The notes below the pieces were generated by a model. That model was given only the letters and a program-made list of their open reading frames with translations. It was not told the origin of the DNA and did no database searches. Shown here piece after piece: positions 6,676 through 17,200 of a DNA stretch of 49,546 nucleotides. Position 1 is the first letter of the stretch. Each line of letters opens with the position of its first letter. The position numbers and the translations under genes are program-made. This stretch comes from JAUXFS01 sp050329575 (GTDB taxonomy: Bacteria; Pseudomonadota; Alphaproteobacteria; Rhodospirillales; Defluviicoccaceae): positions 1 through 49,546 of the forward strand of contig JBHJOP010000094.1 of assembly GCA_050329575.1 (NCBI GenBank). Direction: 5' to 3'.

Positions 6676-9600
6676 TCAACGGCCGGCGGTGAGGCAGCTG
6701 AACAGGTCGGGCGGAGCGGCGAGCCGTCGGCCGCTCCGCAGCAACGCCGTGAACTCCTCGGACGGCAGCGCCGGGCTGAAGTAATAGCCCTGCATCATCT
6801 CGCAGCCCCGATCGCGAAGGAACTGCAACTGTTCCTCCTCCTCGACGCCCTCGGCGATCACCGTGAGGTTGAGCTTGTGGGCCATGGCGATGATCACATC
6901 GGCGATCGCCGCGGCGTCGGGGTTGCGGGTCACATCCTGGACGAAGGTCCGGTCGATCTTCAGCGTGCTGAGCGGCAGCCGGCGCAGGTAGCCGAGCGAC
7001 GAGTAGCCGGTCCCGAAGTCGTCCACCGAGATGGCGATCCCCATGCTGCTGAGCCGCCGTAGGGTCTCGGTGTTCTCGTCGATGTCGGCGAGGAAGCCGC
7101 TCTCGGTGATCTCGATGCCGAGGCTGGAAGGCGACAGACCGCTACCCGAAAGGGCCGAGAACACGGCGCCGACGAGGCGTCCGCGCTGGAGCTGGCGGCT
7201 GGAGACGTTGACGGCGACCCGCAGCGGGCCGAACCCCATGTCCCGCCACGCCCGGTTCTGGCGACACGCCTGGTGGAGGACCCACTCGCCGATCGGCTCG
7301 ATCAGCCCGCTGTCCTCGGCGAGCCCGATGAAGCGGTCGGGCGGAACCATGCCGTGCTTCGGATGCCGCCAGCGCAGCAACGACTCGGCACCGACCACCA
7401 TGCCGGAGCGCAGGTCGAGCACCGGCTGGTAATGGAGCTCGAGCTCGTCTCGCTGCAGCGCGTGCCGCAGATCCCGGCCGAGATTGATGTAAGTCACCGC
7501 CTTGGCGTTCATGCCGGGCGCGAAGAACTGATAGGTGTTGCCGCCGAGTTCCTTGGCGCGTTGCATCGCGGTGTCGGCGTTCTTGAGCAGGCTGTACTCG
7601 TCCTGCCCGTCGTCCGGGAAAACGGCGATGCCGATGCTGGCCTGGACGAACACCTCCTGTTCGCCGATGCGCAACGGTTCGGCGAGGGTGGCGAGGATGT
7701 CCGGCACGATCGCCGCCGCGTGGTAGCGATCGCCGCCCTCGGTGATGACCACGGCGAACTCGTCGCTGGCCAGCCGTGCCAGCGTGTCGGAGGGACCGAT
7801 GAACCGCGACAGCCGGGTGGCGACCTGACGAAGGACCTCGTCGCCGCCCTCCGGGCCGAGCCCCTCGTTGACGAACTTGAAGCCGTCGAGGTCGATGAAC
7901 ATCAGCGTCAGCGACCAGCCGTCGCGGCGCGCGCGTGCGAGGGCCCGCGGCAACCGGTCGAAGAACAGGCTGCGGTTGGGCAGATCGGTGAGCGGGTCGT
8001 GGCTGGCCTGATGCCGCAACCGCTCCTCGTAGAAGCGTCGCGTGGTCAGATCCTCGCTCACCGAAACGAAGTGGGTGACCGCCCCCGACGGCGAGCGGAT
8101 CGGCGAGATGGTCTGGGCGACCCAGAACGTCTGCCCGTCCTTCTTGCGGTTGCAGATCTCGCCGCGCCATTCCCGTCCCGCTTTGATGCCCTTCCACATT
8201 GTCTGGTAGTCGGCGTCCGACATCTGTCCCGATTTCAGCATTGCCGGCGTCTCTCCGATCACCTCCTCCGGCGCGTAGCCGGTGGTCTGAACGAACTTGG
8301 GGTTGACGTACTCGACGGTGCCCTCGGTGTCGGTGATCACCACCAGGGCGGGGCTCTGCTCGACCGCCTGCGAGAGCTTGCGGATCGTCTCGTCCGCCTG
8401 GTAGCGGCGGGTGATGTCGCGCACCACCGAGAGGACGCAGCGCTCGCCGTTGAGTTCGACCACCTTCGCCGACACCGATCCGACGCGGACGCCGCCGTCG
8501 CGGATGCGGAACCTCGCCTCCAGATCGCGACATTCGCCGTGCACGAGGAGGCTGCGGATCAGTTTCGTCGCCGCGGTCCGTGACTCCCACAGCCTGAGCG
8601 GGCGGATCGGTCTGCCGACGATGTCGTCGCGCCCGTAGCCGCTGAGCTGGATGAAGCCCTGGTTGACCTCCAGCACCACCCCGTCGTCGATGCGGGTGAT
8701 CGCGATCGCGTCCGGGCTGGTATGGAACGCGGTCGCGAACCGGGTCTCGCTGGCGCGCAAGGTCTGTTCGACGCATTGCCGCTGGATCGCGCCGCCGATG
8801 ATCCCGGCCGCCGCCCTGACCGCGCCGATCTCGGCCTCCACCCACGGAACGGTGTCGTCGAGCCTGTCGAAGCGGAGGAACCCCCACCACGCATCACCGG
8901 CGAAGATCGGCACGACCAGCATCAGCCGCACCCCCTCGCCGGCCAGGAACCAGCGCTGGCCCTGCGGCAGCGCGTCCGCCGCCGCGGCGATCACCTCGCC
9001 GTCGCGCAGGCGCCGCTCCCAGTCGCTGAATCCGAACGCCCGCAGCGGGATGTCGCGCGAACCGGCGGCGACGGCGGCGGGGACGCGTTCGGACTGCCAA
9101 TGGTACCGGCTGCAGGCGAGCGCTTCGCCGCTCGCCGTTTCGGTGGCCTCGAAGATGTGGGCGTGATCGGCGCCGGACGACTCCCCCAGCAGGGCGATCA
9201 GTGCCGGCATCTCCCGGCGCCAATCGGCGGCGGCGACGAGGACCGTGGCGGCGCGGCTCACCGCCTCCAGTACCGCGTCGCGACGGCTGAGCGCCCGCGC
9301 GGCCTCGCGGCGAACGGTGGTGTCCTCGGCGGTGCCGCGGAATCCCTTGAAGGCTCCGGTCTCCTCGCAGAACACCGGCAGGCCGCTGATCAGGAAGTGG
9401 CGACGATCCCCGGAGCGCGACACGATCTCGACGGGAACGTTCCGGAACGGACAGCGGCGGCCGAGCTCCGGAAAGCCGCCGCCGTGGTCGGCAGGGCCGG
9501 CGACCTCGGTCAGCCGGCGCCGCCGCAGTTCGGCCGGATGATAGCCCAGGACCTCGAACACCCGGTCGGAGACGAAGGTGAACCGGAGATCGGCATCGAC

Positions 9601-9738
9601 CTCCCAGACCCAGTCGGAAACCAGGCGGGTCAGGTCGTGGAGGCGTCGCCGCAGCTCGGCGTGTTCGTCGACCGCGCGCGAACCGGGCGGCGCCGCGAGC
9701 GGACGGGCGTCGTCGATGTCGCGCCAGACATCAAGCAT
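6676..9738 (-). CDS. PAS/GAF/GGDEF/EAL cyclic-di-GMP signalling protein
   Basis: A 1020-residue soluble protein. Approximate order: PAS (34-150), GAF-like sensor (160-310), PAS (325-440), PAS (450-570, FVQTTGYAPEEVIGETP), GGDEF (575-740) and EAL (752-1000). The GGDEF signature is ASDEF (about 657-661), so cyclase activity is doubtful. The EAL half looks catalytically intact: ESLLRW in place of EALLRW, NVSSRQLQ, EITES, DDFGTGYSSLGYL, TLKID, AEGVE and MQGYYFSPALP. It is probably a c-di-GMP phosphodiesterase tuned by its PAS/GAF region. No membrane segment is seen. Its ATG overlaps the DUF2336 stop by 8 bases, so the two form an operon, divergent from the giant surface protein. Confidence 0.92.
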   Translation of the reverse strand: MLDVWRDIDDARPLAAPPGSRAVDEHAELRRRLHDLTRLVSDWVWEVDADLRFTFVSDRVFEVLGYHPAELRRRRLTEVAGPADHGGGFPELGRRCPFRNVPVEIVSRSGDRRHFLISGLPVFCEETGAFKGFRGTAEDTTVRREAARALSRRDAVLEAVSRAATVLVAAADWRREMPALIALLGESSGADHAHIFEATETASGEALACSRYHWQSERVPAAVAAGSRDIPLRAFGFSDWERRLRDGEVIAAAADALPQGQRWFLAGEGVRLMLVVPIFAGDAWWGFLRFDRLDDTVPWVEAEIGAVRAAAGIIGGAIQRQCVEQTLRASETRFATAFHTSPDAIAITRIDDGVVLEVNQGFIQLSGYGRDDIVGRPIRPLRLWESRTAATKLIRSLLVHGECRDLEARFRIRDGGVRVGSVSAKVVELNGERCVLSVVRDITRRYQADETIRKLSQAVEQSPALVVITDTEGTVEYVNPKFVQTTGYAPEEVIGETPAMLKSGQMSDADYQTMWKGIKAGREWRGEICNRKKDGQTFWVAQTISPIRSPSGAVTHFVSVSEDLTTRRFYEERLRHQASHDPLTDLPNRSLFFDRLPRALARARRDGWSLTLMFIDLDGFKFVNEGLGPEGGDEVLRQVATRLSRFIGPSDTLARLASDEFAVVITEGGDRYHAAAIVPDILATLAEPLRIGEQEVFVQASIGIAVFPDDGQDEYSLLKNADTAMQRAKELGGNTYQFFAPGMNAKAVTYINLGRDLRHALQRDELELHYQPVLDLRSGMVVGAESLLRWRHPKHGMVPPDRFIGLAEDSGLIEPIGEWVLHQACRQNRAWRDMGFGPLRVAVNVSSRQLQRGRLVGAVFSALSGSGLSPSSLGIEITESGFLADIDENTETLRRLSSMGIAISVDDFGTGYSSLGYLRRLPLSTLKIDRTFVQDVTRNPDAAAIADVIIAMAHKLNLTVIAEGVEEEEQLQFLRDRGCEMMQGYYFSPALPSEEFTALLRSGRRLAAPPDLFSCLTAGR

Positions 9739-10855
9739 TTGTTGCGGCCCCGTTCTTCAGATCCTCGATGGCCCTCTGGTAGTCGGGATTGCGCTGCCAC
9801 CGGCGGACGATCCGGATCGCCGCCTCGGGCGGCGTCGCGTCGTAGAGGGCGAGTACCGCCTCGATGTCGCCCCCGGCCTCGCCGCCGTGTCGCGGCCGCG
9901 CCCTGCGACTGAGGGTCAACAGGGTCGAGACCGTCTCGCGATCGATCCCGTGGGCGATGCAGGCGATCGCCAACCCTTCGCCGCCGCTTTCGAACAGAAG
10001 TCGCATGACCAGGTTGCGGCACAGCCCGGTCTTGCGACCGAGCATCGCGGCGAACAGGTTGATCTCTCCCTGCCGCATCGCGTCGACCAGCATCGCCGGC
10101 GTGATCTTGCCGGTCTCGGCCAGACCCTCGGCGAGTGCATCGGATCCGGGCCGCACCGGTGCCGCGGTACGGTCGATCTGCTCGAACGCCGTCTTCTCGA
10201 GGAGCTCGTCGATGGTGTCCCGGTCGTAATCGAAATGGCCGAGGATGAACTCGCGCAGGGCCGCGGACACCCACAGATACATGCGCTTGGCGAGATCGGC
10301 GCCGAGCTCGCTGCGGCGCAGGATCGGCTCGCGGAAGCTGTCGTAGCGCTTCGACTCGTCGACCAGGTATTCGAGGGTGGCCCGGCCGAGTTTCGCGTTC
10401 TGGTTGTTGAGCAGCGTCTCGATGACGCTTGGCTCGCCGGTCTCGACCAGCGCGGAGCTGACCGGTTCGCTGACCGAATAGCGGTTGGCGACGGCCAGCT
10501 GGTGTTCGAGGGTGCGGTGGCGGACGACCTCGATCAGATCCTGATCGTGCAGCACCCGGCTTCGGGTCAGCACCGGGTAGGCGACCTCGACGGCGTCGTT
10601 GGCCAGCAGCTTGATCAGCGCCCGCGGCGCGTCGACGGAATCGGCGAGGCGATCGCTCAGTGCCACCCGGACCGACATCTCGACGTCGACGATCACCTTG
10701 TGGAGGATGTCGTACATCAGCGACCGCTCGCGGTCGGTGAGCACCTCGCCGCGATCACCGAAGACGTCGGCGACGGTCGAGGCGAGCAGCGAGCGCCCTT
10801 CCGCCGTCTTGCGGTGGGCGAGTTCCAACAGGTGCTGGGCGTCTAGTGCGGACAT
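9731..10855 (-). CDS. DUF2336 protein
   Basis: A 374-residue helical-repeat protein of the DUF2336 family, common in alphaproteobacteria and without a settled biochemical role. Recognisable segments include LSDRLADSVDAPRALIKLLA, VAYPVLTRSRVLHDQDLIEV, EHQLAVANRYSVSEPVSSAL and a C-terminal RQGEINLFAAMLG...LLFESGGEGLAIAC. Alternating short helices resemble HEAT-like scaffolds. The start is set at the ATG at 10855 (MSALDAQHLLELAHRKTAEG), where family resemblance begins; a GTG 17 codons upstream (10906) is possible but its G-rich stretch abuts the codon. The downstream GGDEF/EAL gene overlaps its stop, suggesting it helps control that enzyme. Confidence 0.82.
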   Translation of the reverse strand: MSALDAQHLLELAHRKTAEGRSLLASTVADVFGDRGEVLTDRERSLMYDILHKVIVDVEMSVRVALSDRLADSVDAPRALIKLLANDAVEVAYPVLTRSRVLHDQDLIEVVRHRTLEHQLAVANRYSVSEPVSSALVETGEPSVIETLLNNQNAKLGRATLEYLVDESKRYDSFREPILRRSELGADLAKRMYLWVSAALREFILGHFDYDRDTIDELLEKTAFEQIDRTAAPVRPGSDALAEGLAETGKITPAMLVDAMRQGEINLFAAMLGRKTGLCRNLVMRLLFESGGEGLAIACIAHGIDRETVSTLLTLSRRARPRHGGEAGGDIEAVLALYDATPPEAAIRIVRRWQRNPDYQRAIEDLKNGAATNA

Positions 10856-11254
10856 CGGCCCGTTGGCCACCCCACCGAACAGGTCTGCGAACCGGGGAGA
10901 GAGCACCCCTCGCCCGGGGCTTCTACAACCTGATTATGCTTTTGATCTGGTTTACACAATCATAACGTTTATGCCGCAAGATGTCGTGGTCAACGGCCAA
11001 TCTCCCATGACATCTCGCGTTTATTGATGAATCGTCAATCATCCCTCGCGGGAAGGTTGCGGCCTGTTGCTAGTCATGAGAGCATGTGGTAGAAATCATC
11101 TCGTGATGGTACGCGGGTGCCCGCGAATCCCGTTTTGCGAATGCCCCTTTTGGGGTATTCTCGACGGCGGCGGCAGACCGCGAACGCCGCGCGAGAACCG
11201 TTTCCGCCGGGCGAACAAGACCCGCAACCATGCGGAACGGGAGGAGATGCGAGG
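10856..11254. promoter_or_regulatory. Divergent intergenic region with hairpin leader
   Basis: About 400 bases separate the DUF2336 gene from the giant surface-protein gene. Bases about 10925-11040 are much richer in A and T than the surroundings and probably hold promoters in both directions. No good -35/-10 pair stands out. Nearer the plus-strand gene are two inverted repeats: CGCGGG-TG-CCCGCG (11112-11125) and GAATGCCCC-TTTT-GGGGTATTC (11139-11160, nine pairs counting one G-U). Neither is followed by a T run, so they look like leader structure rather than terminators. Confidence 0.5.
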
Positions 11255-14200
11255 ATGACGAGATCGGGCGATCCGGAACCGCCCAGCGATGGCCCTCCGC
11301 CGGCGGTCGAGACGCGCCCCGGCGAGGCCGTGCGGCTACCCGACGGGTTCGCGCTGTTCGATGCCGCCTACGCCCGCAGCGGCGCGGATCTGGTGGCGAC
11401 CGCGCCGGACGGAGCCACCGTCGTGGTCCCCGGGTTCTTCGCCGCGGCCGACCCGCCGATGCTGGTCTCGACCAGCGGGGCACGGATCGCAGGTGAGCTG
11501 ATCGCCGGGCTCGCCGACGCGCGGGCACCGCGCGATCTCGACGAGGCGTTGTTCGGCACCCGCCCGGCACCGGCCGGAACCGTCGACGGCGCCAGGGGGA
11601 CCTCGACCGTCATCCGCGCCGACGGCACCCGCCTGGAAGCCGCGGACGGCGACACCGTCTACCCGGGCGACGGCATCGAGACCGGCGCCGACGGCAGCGC
11701 GGCGATCGGCCTCGCCGACGCGGTGGTGGTCGGCCTCGGCCCCGAGAGCCGCCTGACGGTCGGGCTGGTCGATGCGACGGCCGAGGCGACGGTTCCCGTC
11801 GCCCTGGCGGCGGGAACCGTCGCCGTCGCATGCGGGACGGCGCCGCGGCCGCTGCGCATCGACACCCCGGCGGCGCGGATCGAGGCCGACGGGGCGCGGC
11901 TGCTGGTGGCCCAGCGCCCCGATGGAACCCTGGAGGTCGTGCTGGTCCCGCAGGAGGACGGCGGGCTCGGCCGCCTGGCGATCGGCAACGCCGCCGGAAC
12001 CCTGGTCTTGGACCGCCCCTACCAGCTCGTCGTCGTCGACGGCGCGAGCCCGCCCACCCACCACGGCACGGCGAGCATCGACGTGATCCTCGCCACCTGG
12101 GGGCCGGTCCTGCGCAGTCTTCCCGTCGGCTGCGGCGTCACCCCGCCGCTGGCGGCGGCGCGGATCGCCGGCGACGATCCGGGTCCCTTGAGCGCCGAGG
12201 CCCTCGATGCGCTGGCGGCGTTCGAGACGGCGGCCGGCGACGAGGCCGAGGGCGGGGCCGCGGCGCCGGATGGACCGATCGTCGTCACGGCGGCCGATCC
12301 GCTCGCCGCCAGCCCCGAACCGATCACTCTGGTTGCGCCCTCGCTGCCGCCGCAGCCGGGGGGGACGCGGACGACCGGCGGCGGCAGCGATGGCGCCGAC
12401 ACCGGCAACGAGCAGTTACTCTCGTCCCTGGCGGCCCGGCAAACACCGCCGCGGCCGAACTTCGAGCGGCCGCCCGACGTCGCGCCGCCGATCGCGGTCG
12501 GACTCACCGTCGCCGACTGGGACATCAGGACCTGGACGACGCTGGTCCCCCAGCATCCGTCGCCGCGTCAGCAGTCCGATCTCTACCGGGTGCTGTTCGA
12601 CGATTACGACGAGCCGGAGCCGTTCGTCTCGATGCCCCTCGCCGGCCAGGGCGTCCGCCGTTTCGCTGCCTCGGACGGCCCGCCGATGGTGTTGATGGCG
12701 GCGGGACCGATGGGCGGACCGGTCGAAATCGGCCGCGGCGTCGAGATCGAGGATGTCGAAAACCCGAAGTGGCTGGGCCTGCCGACCGGGTCGCTGGCCC
12801 GCGAGATCGCCGGCGCCATCCCCATCGACGGCGCCGTGATGTGGGCGGTCCGCAGCGTCGCCGCCGGGACGACGATCCGCTTCGACTGGATGTTCGACGG
12901 CCGCGACGAGGCGAACTTCGACGATTTCGCGGCGTTCGCGGTCGTCGGCGGCGATCAGACGTCGGTCTACGAGCTGGCCCGCAACGCCGACGTCGGCGGC
13001 TTCGGGGCGACCGGATGGCGAACCTCCGAATGGACGTTCCTGCCGGCGGACGGCGCGACCCGGACCCTCAAGCTCGGGTTCGTCGTCATGAACGACGCCG
13101 ACGACGCCAACGAGCCGCGGCTGCTGATCGACAACATGCGCGTCGACAAGCCGATCGAAGGCGACGTGCAGCCGCTCGGCGCGCCGCAGACCAAGGCGCT
13201 CGGCACCCTGGTCACCTACGGGCCGGTACCGACCGCCGGCGACGACGCCCTCACCACCGACGAGGACTCGGCGCTGACGATCGCCGCCGGCACGCTGCTC
13301 GCCAACGACGTCACGCCGACCGGGCTGGGGTCGCTGTCGATCATCGCGGTGGACGCCACCGCCACCCTCGGCCGGGTGACCCTCGGCGGCTCCGGCACCA
13401 TCGTCTACGATCCGCGCGGCCGCTTCGATCCGCTCGCGGCCGGCGACACCGCGGTCGATACCTTCCGCTACACCGTCAGCGACGGTAACGGCGCCACGGC
13501 CAGCGCGCTGGTCACGGTGACGATCGTCGGCATCAACGATCCCCCGCAGGCCCGCGACGACGCCGTGACGACCAGCGAGAAGGCCGTCGTCGTCTTCGAT
13601 CCGGCAGCCAACGACAGCGATCCCGACGGCGGCCCGCTCAGGGTCTCGGCAATCGACGCCACCGGCGCGCGCGGCGTCGTCACCCTCGCCGATGACCGCA
13701 CCGTCGCCTACGACCCGGCCGGCCGCTTCGACGGGTTGCGCACCGGCGAGACGGCGACCGACCGCTTCACCTACACCCTCGACGACGGCTTCGGTGGCAC
13801 CGCCACGGCGCGGGTGACGGTTACCATCACCGGCGTCAACGATCCGCCGGTCGCCGTCGACGACATCGCCACGACCGACGAGAAGACCGCCGTCGCCATC
13901 GTCGTGACCGCCAACGACCGCGATCCCGAGGGCACGCCGCTGCGCCTCGCCGCGGTCGACATCGAAGGGACCATCGGTCGGGTGACGATCGGCGGCGCCG
14001 GAACGGTGATCTATGATCCGGCCGGCCGCTTCGACGGCTTGGGATCGGGCGCGGTGGCCATCGACCGCTTCGCCTACACCATCGACGACGGCGACGGCGG
14101 CAGCGCCCGAGCGACGGTGACGGTCACCGTGCATGGCGTCAACGATCCCCCGGTCGCGGTTGCGGACGCGTTCACCACCGACGAGGATACCGCCTTCACC

Positions 14201-17200
14201 CTTCCCGTGACCCGGCTGCTCGCCAACGATTTCGATCCGGACGCCGGAGATGCGCTGGCGGTGACGGCGGTCGACGGGAGCGCCGCCAAGGGCGTCGTCA
14301 GCCTCGACGCCGCGGGCCAGCTCACCTACGACCCCGGCGATCGCTTCCAGTCCCTGCGCGCCGGCCAGCTCGCCACCGACCGGTTCACCTACACCATCGG
14401 CGACGGCCGCGGCGGCATCGCCAGCGCCGCGGTGACGGTTACCGTGGTCGGCGTCAACGACGCGCCGATCGCCCGCGACGACACCGCGCTCACCGATCGG
14501 CTGTCGGCGGTGCGCATCGCGCCCTGGCGGCTGCTGCTCAACGACTCCGATCCGGACGACGGCGAAACCCCGCTGCTGCGGGTGATCGAGGCGACGCCGA
14601 CCGAGACCACCGTCGGCACCGTCCGGCTCAACGTCGATGGCAGCGTCACCTACGATCCGGCCGGCGGCTTCCCCGCACTGGCATTCGGCGCCACCGCCAC
14701 CGACAGCTTCCGCTACACGATCGCCGACGGCAGCGGCGGAACCGCATCGGCGACGGTGACGGTCACCGTCACCGGCCGCAACCAGGCACCGACCTCGTCG
14801 GGTGAACTGATCACGAGTTTCGAAGGCGTCGGCGCCCCCGCCCTGCCGGCGGAATGGGACCGGATCCAGCCGCTGCGACCCGGCCCCGAGGTGTTCCAGC
14901 CGGTCGCGGTCGTCTCCCGCTACGACGAGACCGACGGCCGCCGCGGGAGCTTCGTGCCGACCGACGGCGACCATATGGCCCTGCTGGAGGCGTTCGGCTC
15001 GTTCGCCGACCCGCCACGGCCGGTCGCCGACTTCCTCGGCGTCGCCCCCTCGCAGCTCCCCCGGGACGGCGACTTCTCCGATCCCAAGGACGGCGCGGCG
15101 ATGAAGACGACGATCCTGGTCCGGGCGGGGGACGTGATCTCCTTCGACTGGATGTTCGACGCCCGCGACACGACCGGACCGGGCGTCCAGGCGTTCAACG
15201 ACTTCGCCGTCTTCACGGTCGCCGGCGAAGGCGGCTCGCAGGTGTTCAAGCTCTCTGATGTCCGCGCCACCGGCGATTTCGGCGCCACCGGCTGGCGCAC
15301 CTCCAAGGTCCTGATGGCCGCCGACGGCCTGGTCACCATCGGTTTCGCGGTGGTCAACGACGAGGTCGCGCATGGGATCGGGAGCGCTCGCAATTCCCGC
15401 CTGCTGGTCGACAACGTTCGCCTCAACCGCGAGCTCGGCGACGACTTCCAGCTCCTGGCCGGACAGCCGGGAGGCGTGTTCCAGACCTGGGTGCTGGCCC
15501 CCACGGCCGCCGCCGATGCGGTGACGATCGGCGAGGATTCGGTGCTGACCCTCGCGCCCGCCGCCCTGCTCGCCAACGACTCGCCGCCCGCGGTCGGCGG
15601 CACCCTCTCGGTTGTCGACCTCGATCCCGACCTCGCGACCGGCGCGGTCGGCCGCATTCCCGGGGGCGCCATCGTCTATGATCCGCGCGGCCGCTTCGAT
15701 CACCTTCGCGAGGGCGAGACGGCGACCGACAGCTTCCTCTACACCATCGCCGCCGACAATGGCGGCACCGCCGTCGGCCGGGTGACGGTGACGGTCACCG
15801 GCGTCAACGATCCGCCGGCCGCCGCCCCGGACGCGTTCGCCACCAACGAGGACACCGTGGTCGCCGGCGACGTGCTCGCCGATAACGGCGCCGGCGCCGA
15901 CCGCGACCCCGAGGGCGATGCGCTGACCGTGATCCGGGTCGACGGATCGGCCGCCGCCGTCGGCCGACAGATCGCGCTCGCCTCCGGCGCCCTCCTCGTC
16001 CTGCGCGCCGACGGCACCTTCCTCTACGATCCCGCCGGCCGCTTCGAGGCGCTGAAGCCGGGACAGACGGCGATCGACGGCTTCACCTACACCATCGACG
16101 ACGGTCACGGCGGCACCGCCACGGCGGCGGTGACGGTCACCATCGCCGGCGTCAACGACCCGCCGGTCGCCGTCGACGACGTGGCGGCGACCGACGAGGA
16201 TACCGCCCTGGTGCTGGCGCCGGCCGCCAACGACCGCGACCCCGATGGCGATGCGCTCACCGTCACCACCGTCGACGGCACCGGCACCGTCGGCGCGGTC
16301 ACCCTCAATCCCGACGGCACCCTCGGCTACGATCCGCGCGGCCGCTTCGATTTCCTGGCGGCCGGCGAGACGGCGACCGACCGCTTCGCCTACACGATCT
16401 CCGACGGCGCCGGCGGCGGCGACGGCGCGACGGTGACGGTGACCGTCCACGGACTCAACGACGTGCCGATCGCGGCACTCGACGTCGCCGCCACCGACGC
16501 GGCGACGGCGGTGACCATCGACGTGCTCGCCAACGACGTCGATCCCGACCGGGGAGACACGCTGACGGTGGCGGCGCTCGACGTCACCGGTACCCAGGGC
16601 ACCGTCCGCCTCAACCCCGACGGCAGCGTCGATTACGACCCCGCCGGCCGCTTCGACGGGCTGCGCGCCGGCGAGACGGCGATCGACCGCTTCGCCTACA
16701 CCGTCGTCGACGGCCACGGCGCGGCGGCGACGGCGACAGTGACGGTGACCGTCTCCGGACGCGGCGGCGACGCTCCGACCCCGGGGACCCTGCTCGACAG
16801 CTTCGAGGCACCGTTCGCCGTCAACGGGATCCGCGGCACGGTCGAGCGCGCGAGCCGCTACGACGAGCCGGACGGCGCTCGCGGCCAGTTCCTGCCGACC
16901 GACGGCGACATCATGGCGGTGCTGCGGGCGTCCGGCGCGCTGCCGGACCAGATCGCCAGCTTCCTCGGCCTCGGCCAGCAGCTGCCTCGCGACGGCGACG
17001 GCTCGGCCCCGGCCGACGGCGCGGCGTTGCGGCTGACCGTCGCGGTGCGCGCCGGAGACCGTGTCTCGTTCGACTGGATGTTCGACGCCAACGACATCGT
17101 CGCCACGCCGCTCGGCGACTTCATCCGCCCGGGGCTCAACGACTACGCCGTGTTCGCCGCGGAGGGTGCGTTGTTCAAGCTCTCCGACGTCCGCGAAACC

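Noticed and set aside
11035..11050. TTGATGAATCGTCAA as an FNR/CRP-type site upstream of the giant protein
   Set aside because: The half-sites are separated by the wrong number of bases for TTGAT-N4-ATCAA, and the right half does not match.
11247..11258. A three-codon upstream ORF (Met-Arg-Gly-stop) overlapping the start of the giant protein
   Set aside because: It arises from ATG within the ribosome-binding stretch; nothing beyond coincidence supports a regulatory leader peptide.
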